Assembly (NCBI RefSeq): GCF_964355755.1
Contig: NC_092678.1
Location: 1,759,922-1,823,921 of the forward strand
Length of the DNA stretch: 64,000 nucleotides
Reading direction: 5' to 3'
Source of the DNA: Antedon mediterranea
Lineage: Eukaryota; Echinodermata; Crinoidea; Comatulida; Antedonidae
Shown here: positions 22,810 through 35,200 of the stretch, piece after piece
Numbering within the stretch: position 1 is the first letter of the stretch
How the letters are laid out: every line of letters starts with the position of its first letter
The notes under the pieces: model-generated
The model's database searches: none
Told to the model about the DNA's origin: nothing
What the model saw: only the letters and a program-made list of their open reading frames with translations
Translations under genes and position numbers: made by a program

Positions 22810-23640
22810 CAGGGAGGTATAAAATCATTTATACCTCCATTGTATACCTTTCGAGGATTTAATTTCCCATGCCTTTAGTAAGGTGTATAATATTGTCATC
22901 TTCTACAGCCATGATACAGCCAACACATCGTTCTTTTTATTCTTTACCTATAATACTATTCCAATGTTTTATTAAGCTATAGAAAAGTAAACCTACCTTT
23001 TCCCTAGACCAGTGACGCATCCATTTTAGAGCAATATTTAGTTGCCAATAAGTCTATCACAACCGCTCATTCGATGTATAACCAACTATCATCAGTCTCT
23101 TCCACAAACTGACAATGATATGGTAAAGACATCATAAGTTTCCTGAAGATTCGTCTCACACTCGGATAAAGACCAACTAGTAGTATAGTAAGGTTCCGCA
23201 ATTTGACGACGATATAACATAGGCATAGCATATACAACTTCTTGATGACACTCCGCCGTCGCCCTATTATTCGTTCACACGCTCATTTGTAAATGCTGTT
23301 TAATTACCTGCACTTTGCGTTTGTTTGATAAAAACTTGCCTTGTTTTCTTCGCCTCGTGAATTCTATTGATTTTCGAAGGTATCTCATTTGTCCCAATGA
23401 TCCACGGACAATAGCGCCAGGGTCGTCCACTTACCTCTCTATTAACAAAACGGTTTATCGCGTGTCAGGAATTCTTACATGCTGCCACCATTAATAAGTA
23501 AGTAAAAATACTATTTTACTGAACATGCGCATGTTTACGTACTACTGTACACCTTGTCGAAGAATAAATTAGTACAAAATATATATAATCCATCTTCTCC
23601 TTCAACCTAATACAGGATAAATAAAATTCACCGAATTTTC
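22810..23640. other. Intergenic stretch without a recognised gene
   Basis: Mixed composition. A palindrome acatgcgcatgt occurs at about 23523 and resembles an NRF1-type promoter site. No supporting gene is seen next to it. Confidence 0.35.
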
Positions 23641-23642
23641 CA

Positions 23643-23944
23643 AAATTATTTGCAGAAATTCAATGTTTTCTTCTCCTTTTCTTTCTTTCACTTTCTTGTT
23701 CTCATTTTCTTTTTTTTACTTCCCCTTTCTTTATTATTTTTCATTTTTTTCTTTTGTTCTCTTTCTCTTTCTTTATTCTTGTTCGTTTTTATTGTGTTCC
23801 TTTCGTATTTTTCTTTTTCTTGTGTTATTTTTTTTCTTCTTCATTTTTTCTTTTTTTCTCTCTTTCATTCGTTTTACTTTTTTTTTTTTTTTTTTTCGTT
23901 TTTCTTTTGTTCTTTCTCTTCTTTTTCTTTTGTTCCCTTATCTT
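23643..23944. repeat. 300-bp polypyrimidine (T/C) tract
   Basis: Almost pure T with C on the + strand and very few purines, with T-runs up to about 20 near 23880-23896. Long Phe/Ser/Leu ORFs in all three + frames are compositional artefacts. Confidence 0.9.
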
Positions 23945-24159
23945 TGACACATTGACAGTATGACCTAGACTTACTTCTTGCGTATGGGATCGTCCGTGAA
24001 TATATAACACAATTAATTATTTTATTTAATTCCTTTTTTCATTATCGGTAGGCAACATCCGTGCTCAAGCCTAACCTCTTTTATATGGTTGGCATAATCA
24101 TGCTACACCTCCTAAATACCTCTCTGCCCTAAATATCAAATGCGCGTATTCCGTTAGCA

Positions 24160-24325
24160 AACGCAAGGTCCAAGTGGGAACCACGCTTTATGTTTTCTAG
24201 TGAACATTTTTTACTTAATACTTGGTTCCCACTAGAGATGCAACACAAGGACGTAACGCAACGTATGTGAGTTGACCAATCACAAGCTTGTCACTCTGGT
24301 CAACATGCTTACGTTGCGTTGCGTA
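24160..24325. mobile_element. MITE family A copy with a second end
   Basis: 'aagtgggaaccacg' near 24172 is an inverted end. 'cttggttcccactagagatg' at 24221 starts a second copy with 'tgaccaatcacaagc' and inverted 'ttacgttgcgttgcg'. It appears to be two nested or adjacent fragments of the family at 20153. Confidence 0.55.
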
Positions 24326-25087
24326 AAGTGCTCTGAACTTTGAGAGGATTAATCCGAGTTTACAATTGATAGTCATCCGGCCATTGTTTACATTTGAAAT
24401 GTCACACCCATTTGACAACCATGACATAATAGCCTACTACGTTGTTTATCGGTTTTATCTTGTCAATGGTGGTAGTAGCGTGGGCAATCCAACATTTACT
24501 GATTCTGACCTTGTGTAGTAGAAATAAGGGATGTTTTTGCCCAAGGATGATTCGGCCCGGGACATTTCGTTACACCTTTTTCCGAGACTACGTTACGGCC
24601 AAAAGTGGTCATTTGAAATTTCACACCCTTTTGAAAACCATAATAGCCTACTACATTGTTTATCGCTTTTATCTTGTCAATGGTGGTAGTTTCATCATGG
24701 TCCTATAATAGATCCATGGTTTTATGATCCTGTCCTTGTGTAGACTTTAGAAGTAGTAGGCCTAGTGTAGATACATTACAAATATATTAGACGATAAACA
24801 TACTATGAAAATGCAATATAACTTTGTGGCTTTATTTATGTGTAATAGAACAGGCTTTTGTAGTATCACAAACCAGGAATTCCATAGGAGTACTAGGCGC
24901 AGCCGATTTAGTGACAATGTGAAAGAAATATTGCTATTGAATATATTAAATGAAGCGTGCTATGCTTGTTGATATTGTGTTATGCTTCGCATGATTTAGC
25001 ATACTCCCATTTAGGCATCAACCTTCTACCGTGTATTTACTATAACACTGAGTTAGGCCTACGTAGGATAGTAAACATTTACAGAAA
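24326..25087. other. Upstream region of the Reeler/EGF gene
   Basis: A segment near 24428-24500 (catagcctactacgttgttt...cttgtcaatggtggtagt) is repeated near 24640-24700. No coding exon and no TATA box are evident close to the ATG at 25088. Confidence 0.4.
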
Positions 25088-26203
25088 ATGGAGAATTTAC
25101 AATTATTGGTTGTTCTAACTGTACTAAGCTTGATGTGCCGAACTTGCTTTGGAAATCCTGGTGGAGCCCCGCTTTCGGCATGCGAGTCGATGACGCCTAC
25201 GCACCCGGGGTCTCCGTCTGCACAGAACCCAGCAGACAATGCTGTCCCGTATGATTTGGTTATTAATTTTCCAACTTCAGTACGGGAATATATCACAGGA
25301 AACTCATTACAAGGTATGGTATACCATGGATTCGATGGTACAACATTGTCTCATTCTCCGGCTATTTCGTTAGAATAATTAGACTAAGGGGCGTTACTCA
25401 AGGCGTCAATTGCCAATGCATCAAATCATAGGGGAGAATCCGCACCCCAACTTATTATTAGCGCTCTGCCGCTAGATCATTCCCCTACTGAGAATACGGT
25501 ATGTAGGCTATATACCGTATATATATAACCGTTAGTTATTCGTTATTTCAAAACTACAACTAAAAACGTTAGTAACATACGAATAAGAACGCATTGATTA
25601 TGAAACCGATAAGACAATGTAATTGATAAAACAATGTAATTTTGATTTTAACAGTCCAGATCACTGGAATTAACGGGGCCCTGTTTCAAGGATTTTTACT
25701 TCAAGCAAGAAGAGTATCAGATAACGTGATTGTAGGGGAATGGACTACTGTTGCTGCTACCAATCCAGCTGATACCAAAACATTAGCATGTCCACCAACG
25801 GGTACGGGTGCCACTACCATTGCTACCAGTGCTACACACGGTAACAGTAATAACAAAGGTACTAGGACATTTAACTGGTTGCCGTCAACCGATTATGGAG
25901 ATGTGTATATGGTGTAAGTTGTCTTCAATCTAGTATTTAGGCCGTACTAGCAGAGAGAATGTAGGCTTTTTAAAAGATAGTCATTTTAATATAAAGTGAT
26001 AGCAATAAAAGAGCAGGATGGAAATTACGATGACAACAATGAGGACCCATCCATCCTCAAACTTGACATCCTCGATGTATTTAGTTCCCGCTTTAACGGA
26101 CAACGATTGACAAGGCCTACAATGTTATTTTTTAGGATGTCCGTTGTTCAGACTCAGGCGATATTCTGGATAGGAATTAGATCACAGTCCTTCGCACACT
26201 CAG
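25088..26203 (+). CDS. Exons 1-3: signal peptide and Reeler domain
   Basis: Exons 25088-25313, 25655-25913 and 26136-26203. After a 22-residue signal peptide comes [19 protein letters not shown], the classic Reeler start (GAP..AC..M.P.HPG). VQITG.....FQGFLLQAR and ALAC-type and [17 protein letters not shown] follow, with [20 protein letters not shown] at the end. Reeler domains occur in reelin, ferric-chelate reductase-like proteins and insect immune proteins. The exon-2 to exon-3 junction (phase 2) depends on the acceptor at 26134-26135; the hydrophobic VVQTQAIFW match to the family makes it convincing. Confidence 0.85.
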
Positions 26204-29200
26204 GTATTTGATTTCTTTACATAGTACTTTTCATTATTAAAGAAATACACTTTACAACTTTTTTTGTGTGTGAAATTAATTGAAACGTATATGTGGAACA
26301 GTTGTCTAGTGATTAAGATACATAGATGCGGAACCAAAGAATATGGGAGAATTTTGAATAATACAATTCAAACATTTAGTTAAGTCTAGCACTTTGTTTC
26401 ACAATCTTTAGGCCCTGAGACCCTATTTCAAAAGCGTTGCTCCACCACTGATTTCTGCCAATGGATTCAGATCTGAAGGCAGGATTTTGTCTGAGTAAAT
26501 TAAGACTGAAGAGATCTCACGTCGTATGCCTAAACAGTGTAAACTTACATCTTGCCTTTTGCGCTATGTTTAGTTTAGAAAATGATGGAAAATCTAAATG
26601 CATGCAGTAATATGTTTCTGACTTCTTCGATCTTCAGTTATATTAACAACACAGGATTTTTGCGCTTCGGAGCCGTGCCAAAATGGCGGGACATGTTCTC
26701 TCTCTGGCACGTCATACATCTGTGATTGCCCTAGTAATACTTGGGGCAACAACTGTGAGAATATAGGAAGTGAGTTTGGTAGTGGCTATACGTTTTTTGT
26801 TTTCTGGGCAAGCGATTATCTTCTTTGGGCATCAAGTTTGGGAATATTAAAGTATTGGCCAACGTGTATTTTAAAAAATCGTGTTAGGCCTATACTTTTT
26901 TTAAACGCTTAGGCCTATTTTGAAACAATACACTTTGTAAAGTGGTTTTAGGGCCTACGTTGTAATTGAGAGTTTCGTGGGTTTCAAATGATATTTTTTA
27001 TTTGGTCAACAATATTCACCCACGGGTTTTTTCGATTCAAACTAGTAATTTTGCTTGTTTTAATTTTTGTTATGTTTGAAAATAAATATGGTTATGGGTT
27101 GTTTCTTTCTGTGGGTTCTAACTTTTTAAAACATTTTACATTATCACTTACTTTGTGTTTTAATTAATTATTTAAATTTGAAACAACCCATCTTTTGCAT
27201 GAGAAATAGATTATTTTATTAATTATATTTAAAACGACAGACGTCATTTCTAAGCCAAGGTATTTATTTGTTACGTTGGATGATTGTTTATTCATCCTTA
27301 ATATTTGGGATTTGTGTTGTTTATTCCTGCGCAGTCAACCACAAACATTCTACTACTCGGTGGGGTTGTCCTTAAACAAACCATCGTACTAGGAACGAAC
27401 TTAATCGGGCTAAGGATGATTTGTATTCAATTGCGTACTCAAGTCCCATTTTGGGTTATAAATGCCAATCCAATGAACACGATCGTATTTCAATTTAAAT
27501 CTTTTAAATTGAATTTGCAGTCTCTTTTATTTAAAATAGTGTTCCAATCCAACAAATTATCAATCCTTTTCTTCATTTAAATTTTCAGATTTAACGCCAA
27601 TTCAGTTAACACGATCGTATTTCAATTTCAATCTTTTATATTGAAGTTTTAATCTCTTTAATTCATTTTAAAATAGTGTTTCAATCAAACAAATTCTCAA
27701 TCTTTTTCTTCAATTAGGCCTAAAAGTACGTACGATAGGTCTATTTTTATACTTAATGCAAATCCAGTTAACACGATCTTAATTCAGATTCAATCTTTTC
27801 GATTGAAGTTTCAGTCTGCTTTTATTTTATTTTAAAATGATTTGATAAAGTAATTTCTTAATTTGTTTCTTCAAATAATAATTATTGTTTTTGATTCGTT
27901 TTCATTAAATTTCTTTTTTAAATTTCTCGATTCTATAACCGTTGCGTGCGCTTCTTGCGCACAACATCTGAGAAACTAAGCGCTGTTCTGGCGATTGAAC
28001 CGATGAAGGCCAATGGTATAACGGTTGGGCGTCAGCATGCCAAGCGAATCTCGTCGTGTGCCACTATAAGTATACAAAACTGTAATAATATTGGTGACAC
28101 TTTCTGTTTTAGAACTTCATGCTTTTAAGTTTTATACAATTTCTATTTGAATTGGGATTATCTCGCTTCGTCAATTGTCATTGTTAGCTATAAAATGATG
28201 GCAATGAGTGGTACGATATTTTTTACCATTGTCACGTCAAGCGTTACATACCGGTAGTAGAATGAAGGAATTTATAATCTCGTAATTATAAAGTTGAATT
28301 ACAAACTGCCGATTTAAAACTAAAACTGCCTAGGCCTAGTGACTCAAACTCTTTAGGGAGGATTGAAGTCACATTAGGCCCGTAACCCATTACATGGTCT
28401 TACTGAATTAAATAAGGCCTACATTGTATTTCAACCTGTTCTTTGTTTATGAGACATACACGGGCCCGCATTCGAATGTGGTGTCGTTAGTGTACAACTT
28501 AATAATATCTCCATATTACAATGGCGAAGGCGATAAAAACTTGTCGGGCCCAAACACACCTGAGATTCCTCAGCGTAGGCCTATTTATAACTAGGCCTAC
28601 ACTTGGTTGGTTGTAATCATACTATTATATAAACGATTGTAAATTCCTTCGTTAGGATAGTTTCACTCGGACAAATATTGGCTTTATTTTACTTTTTCGT
28701 TATTTAGGTTTTCTGTCTTCTTCTTTTCTTTCTCAATTCTTCCCAGTTAATAAAAAAAAAATACAAACAGATATAGTAGAAGCCATTATTTGGTACCACC
28801 CCTTATTAAGAAACACGAGGGTCAATATATGTTTTAACACTAATGACCTGTTAAGGGACACCTTCGAGATCCAAGTTTTCACTAACAATACAAACAAGCA
28901 AAACAAAATTCACGACAATAAGGCTTATATATTTAATTTTTATTTTTTAAACTCGATTGTTCATATGTTATCACATTCATAGGTCCTGGCTTATGTGCCA
29001 CGCATGCATGTTTGAACGGTGGGGTGTGCGTTCCAGTAGGTAATTTCACGACGACTTGTTCATGTTCAAGTGGATATTACGGTGTGTTTTGCGAGACTGC
29101 GTCGTTACCGTGTGTCAGCAGCGATCCGTGCGTCTTCGGGACGTGCGTACCTCTTGCAGATCTAACGTTTGAGTGCCAATGCAATGCTGGTTATACGGGG

Positions 29201-32200
29201 CAACTGTGTAATGCTGAGGCGAATCCTTGTAACTCTGATCCTTGTCTCAATGGAGGTGAATGTGTTAACACCAATTCCACTCATTTTGAATGTTCCTGCT
29301 TAGAAGGTTATGGAGGAACGTTGTGTCAGTCCAGCGGGTGTAAGACATAATTCTCCATTTCTAAAACTTTATCTGTTGCTTTGCATGACTTTTTGCCGTT
29401 GAACATAGCATTCATCTTCTAAACAATCCAATTATGGTGTCTAGGCCCATTACCACCTGATATATGTTCCCTTTACAATATTTCCCTCATCTGTTGGTAT
29501 CTTCTGGTCTGGTAAGCATAGCCTGGTCTGTATTGTTCACTGTGACTCTGTTGTATGATTGTCATTTCGTCATCATTTTGCTCATTATATCAAATTCAAA
29601 TATTCTTTATTCATCCTCTATCATGAAAATATACAACAACAATATATGAGAACATAAAAAAGATGAAAAGGAAACACATAAAAACTCAAAAGAGCTTGAT
29701 TAGTTGTGTCCCCCTATGTCCCTAACTAGCCTAAAAAAATAAAACATAAATAATAATATTAAATCTGGTGTCGGATTTTTTCTTAAGTTGCTGAAACTTT
29801 TATGATATTTAAAATTCTTTTTCCTTTTTTACGTCTAATGTCACTCCATAATCATTATCTTGAATCAATTTGACAGGCATCACACAACCCTCTCCTTTAT
29901 CTCCGATTCAAGAAAAGCATGCCTAGTTTTTCTTTCTTTATCGATTTTACGTTTTTCAATTTTTTGCTGTTTCATGATTTCTTTTCAATTTTTCAATTCA
30001 ATTAAACCATATTTGTTTTCTCTTAATGCGGCTAGACTGTACAGGAATTAACCCGTGCCCTACAGACCACATTTGTACAGTATCAGGCCTGGCTTATGTG
30101 TGTTCTCTTTGCTCTGATAATATATCAAATTTAGCTTGTAACACGTCATATATTGCCCTGGAAACTGGTAAGTTTAAAAAAAAAGTTTTTTTCGATGAAA
30201 TGGGTCGTAGGCCTTCAAGACATAGAAATGTGTTCATTTTGAAAACCCAATTCCATCACTTCCAAAGAAGTTGTTTATGTAGAGCGTGTATAATGTATGT
30301 CTTGTGCAACCAGGGTTGCCACCTTTGAGAAGGACAGTGAATGAATTTGGCTATCCTTGCTGATGGATCAAGCAAAGGTCGCATAACCCGTCAACAAAAA
30401 TTGTATTCTCCATTATACGACCGTTTCCAAATTTGTGTATTGTTTATATATGATCCCCGACCCTATACTCCCTGTTACGTTGGTACTTTTAAAGCCGATT
30501 TTCCACTTCTTTTCCATTTTTTTCGCGCGAAGTGGAAAATAGGCTTAACGCTGTTGCGTCTTTACAAGCAACAGTTACCACTTATTGATTTCATTAATGT
30601 TATCCTCTTATACGATATGTGACTTGCTTTACTATCTATGGAATCCTTAATTGGTTTCCAGGGGAACATGTCATAAAACCGCATTAAAAACACTCATTGT
30701 GTAATACACGATAATTGACGTCACTAAAACTAGATAATCAATATGTCCCTAACCCCAACAAGTGTAGGCCTACGGTATTAAACTCTAAGATAGATTCCAC
30801 TGATTATTCATCTGTTCTGTTTTGTCAGTAACGAATCCATGCGTTTCAAACTCGTGCACAAATGGCGGTGAATGCGTTGCTGCGTCACAAACGTCATACA
30901 TGTGTAACTGTCTCGCTGGATTTTCTGGAACTTTTTGTCAAACGGGTACAGCGAGTAAGTAACAATGTTATTTATTTTTGGATGCAATTTTTACAAATCA
31001 ATGTGGTTTGTTTTATCTTCAAATCAATGTGTTTTTATCTTGTTGGTTTACTGTATTTTCAATTTTATCTTGGTTCGAGGAGTTTCGTGCATGAATTTTG
31101 TTTAACCTTTCCAAAATTATCAATACGCTTCATTATCGTTCGTTAGGCGCGTTATACTATTTTGTGCCAGTTATCCCCGTCGTGCACCGAGTGTCTTAAG
31201 TTGGCCAGTCATCCTGTTTGTCCATATTTTCTTCGGTTTTTTAAAGGTCTTTTTCATTTCTTGTTATCTTCCTTTTAGAGTTAGTTTTTTTTTGCGTTTT
31301 TTCGACAAGCCTACTCGTCGGAAAATGGTCTTTTCTGTTTTTAAATTTGAATACTGTTATGCTGTTAAAGTAGGCCTATACATTATGGCCATTTTTGCAT
31401 TCCATATGACTATTATCTTTTGGTATCGGCTGGAGCTAGCTCAATGGTACGACGTTCCCCAAGTTGTTGCAGCGGATTATTATCTAGGCCTATCTATTAG
31501 AAATTAGTAGGCCTAAAATGACAACAAAATGGCAATAATTACAACCTTTATTAATGTTACAAAAAGCGATGTTATTACAAAGTGCGACAACTTTATTACA
31601 AAGTACGACAATTTAATATATAAGTGCGACAACCGCGGTGGGTATGGCACGTCAAGGTATGATGCGCCGTAAGTGTCATTCAAAACGTACAGTGAATTAC
31701 GTATGGCGGGCCACAGACGTCAAATTTATAAAGAAATGGTAATGTCATTATTTCCATAGTTGTGTCAAAAGAAATTGGTTTATATTGTAGGTCATTTTGC
31801 TTAAAATAAGAATAAATGATGAATCACCATATCACCAATTATGGAAGTACAATAACAAACCCTGTATAATACGTATGGAAGGCCCAAAATGTAAAAAAAT
31901 GTCACAAAACTAGAAATCCAACGGGAAGGTTTTGAAAGCCTTTTAAGCACAACACTTTGAGAACCATGTGTAATATGTTAATCATGAAGGTGTTTGTTTT
32001 TTAGTTAATACACTGTGTAACCCTAACCCGTGTCAAAATTCTGGTACCTGTGCTGAGTCAGGCACTTCTTTTACCTGTACATGTGCTAGTGGATGGACAG
32101 GAACAACATGCACTACAGGTAAACACATTGTAGTTATTAATATTTATTAAGCCAATGTGACACCCATTTAGAATATTCAGTTGTGAACTACTTAGTACAC

Positions 32201-35200
32201 CATTACCATTTTCTTGCAATTTTTTTCCAGTTAATACACAATGTAACCCTAATCCATGTCAAAATTCTGGTACCTGTGCTGAGTCAGGCACTTCTTTTAC
32301 CTGTACTTGTGCTAGTGGATGGACAGGAACAACATGCACCACAGGTAGGCTGGAAAAAACCTGTACTTATTTTAATAATAATTAAACTTATTTTATTAAG
32401 CCAATCAGATGTGATCTACTTAGTACACCAATAGAATTGTGTTTGTTTTTCAGTTAATATACCATGTAGGTCTAATCTAGTTAAATTGACCTGAGGAAAA
32501 AATGGATATATAGTATGTAAATAAATATACTTTGCGTTCTAGCTGAGTATCTTTTTAAAACTATTGGCAGCCAGAGATGCCTCCAAAATAGTAGGACTAA
32601 ACTATTTTCAAGGCCCATGTTTAATCAGAAACTCGAAATAGGTGAAGTATATATTCTTTTCATACATTAAAACACACATTAGACAGTAAATAATTAAATT
32701 AATTGTTTGTTTTCAGCTACACCATGTAGCCCTAACCCGTGTCAAAATTCTGGTACCTGTGCCGTGACAGGCACTTCTTTTACCTGTACTTGTACTAGTG
32801 CGTGGACAGGAGCAACATGCACCACTTGTAAGTTGAAAACTTGAAACAACTATATTTTAAATCTATGCCCCAGGTGAAAATAGGGGTCAGAAAGTATCTA
32901 CCCCATTGCACGAATATAAAACATTCATAATTTACATACTGTTAACGAGAGGCTAGGTCAATTAGGACTACCATTGGAAAAGGCAGAAATCCAATTGGAC
33001 GACATGACAGGTCGATTTTCGATGCGCATCCAACAGCCTATCCACGTGTCATGTCTTCCGGTTGCTCACGTGTAACACAACCAGAATAATGCACTCTGAC
33101 ATCAGAGTTTGTCCATGTGACCCACAATCGTTCAATCAAAAGACAAGAATCTTTTTGGTGTGTTATATAGTGTTATCTATACGGATCCAACTATCAGAAC
33201 GCAATCCAATTTGTGTCTGCCCACCGAATCCGATCCAGGCTTGTAAGTGTAGCTTCAGTAGATGCATAACTGTAGATATTGGAAGTTTTGAAATCTTCTT
33301 GGGCACAATGTGCGTAAATAGTATGTTAATCAGGAATGTGTTTGTTTTTCAGCTTCACCATGTAGCAATAACCCGTGTCAAAATTCTGGTACCTGTGCTG
33401 TGGTGGGTGCTTCTTATACTTGTGATTGTACTAATGCGTGGACAGGAGCAACATGTGAACTTAACGGTAAATACCGACTTGAAATATAATTTATTTATTG
33501 TTATTAGGCTTCAGAAAAAATGTTTATTTATTTTGAAAAAAATGGTTCTAGTGGAAATCAGTCAAAAGGCGTTTCAATATCGCTCTTATCATCATGAATC
33601 ACAATCATATTCATTCTCTATGGTAATCAATATGGAGCTTACGATTCACAATGGCTAACGACCGTTAATGTCAATTCATTAGGCGCAAGTAAGGAAGTTG
33701 GGACATGCTTCCTTGCTCTTTTCTATGACACCGTTCTTGTGGTTTCTAGCTTCAGACGACAACCTATGAAACAACATCCTAGGCTCTCGGGCGTCGCAAA
33801 TCAAAAGCTTTTTAATGTCATATCGCCAAACAGGCACTTACTGTTAGGTTACACTCGTCTATTGTACAAACCATTAATAATTAACCTTTGTTTACAGTTG
33901 ATCCCTGCCCGTCATGTGCAGCCAATGAGTACTGTTTACTGTCAATAGAGGGAGTATATTACTGTGCTCTTGGTAACTTTTGTCAGCTTTTTAAAAAATT
34001 GAATTTTCATTTTAAAAGTTTTAACTTAGTTAAAAGAAATGTTAACTTAGTTAATACTGTGCTTTTAGTAACTTTTGTCAGCTTTTTAAAAATTTAATTT
34101 TCTTTAAAAAATGTTTAAGTAAGAAATTCTAACTTAGTTAAATGAAATATTAACTTAGTTAAGGGGGAATGTTAACTTAGTTAAGGGGGAATGTTAACTT
34201 AGTTAAGGGGGAATGTTAACTTAGTTAAGGGGGAATGTTAACTTAGTTAAGGGGGAATGTTAACTTAGTTAAGGGGGAATGTTAACTTAGTTAAGGGGGA
34301 ATGTTAACTTAGTTAAGGGGGAATGTTAACTTAGTTAAGGGGGAATGTTAACTTAGTTAAGGGGGAATGTTAACTTAGTTAAGGGGGAATGTTAACTTAG
34401 TTTTTTTTTTAAATAATAACTTAGTTAAAATAAATATAAGAATATTATTTTAGATTGTTTGTTCTATCAGTGAAGTTACACTTCTCATTTTTGTTATTCC
34501 TCCCTCGTTTTATCCATTTTACACTTTACTTGACTCATAACTTTTACAATTTTTCATTTTTTACATTTTCATATAATATTTTGTACTTTATTTCTGGTTA
34601 AAAGAAAACCCTTGTAACTATGTGAATTGTCCTGACAACACTGTTTGTGTAATATCCGGCACTATACCTTTTTGTGAAAGCGGTAAACACACATCTTTAT
34701 TTTATTTTAAGGTTTTTTCAATGGATTTTCCTTAGATTGTGGGTGTATAGACTCATCATTTCAGTATTATCTAAAATTGCTTATTGCTTTGAACTTGGAA
34801 AACAAACTAGGAAATTCTTGTAAGATAGAAATTAAGAGAGAAGGAGAATATTTATTATTTCTATTTTCTTTTCAAATTTTTTAAATAATTTCCTTATATG
34901 GGAATTAATATAGATTCTTCCCTATTCTTTTTCCAGTATTTTTTCTATCCATACCTTTTTCTATCCATACCTTTTTCTATCCATACCTTTTTCTATCCAT
35001 ACCTTTTTCTATCCATACCTTTTTCTATCCATACCTTTTTCTATCCATACCTTTTTCTATCCATACCTTTTTCTATCCATACCTTTTTCTATCCATACCT
35101 TTTTCTATCCATACCTTTTTCTATCCATACCTTTTTCTATCCATACCTTTTTCTATCCATACCTTTTTCTATCCATACCTTTTTCTATCCATACCTTTTT

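Noticed and set aside
25996-26135. Upstream part of the [22 protein letters not shown]... before Reeler exon 3
   Set aside because: Only the part after the acceptor at 26135 matches the Reeler fold and the phase of exon 2; the upstream part is intron.
31425-31500. tRNA-like 'tagctcaatggta' stretch
   Set aside because: A-box only; no B-box or cloverleaf.
33062-33658. 198-codon ORF overlapping EGF exon 11
   Set aside because: Different frame from the EGF repeat; no recognisable domain, and the exon with phase-1 borders explains the conserved part.
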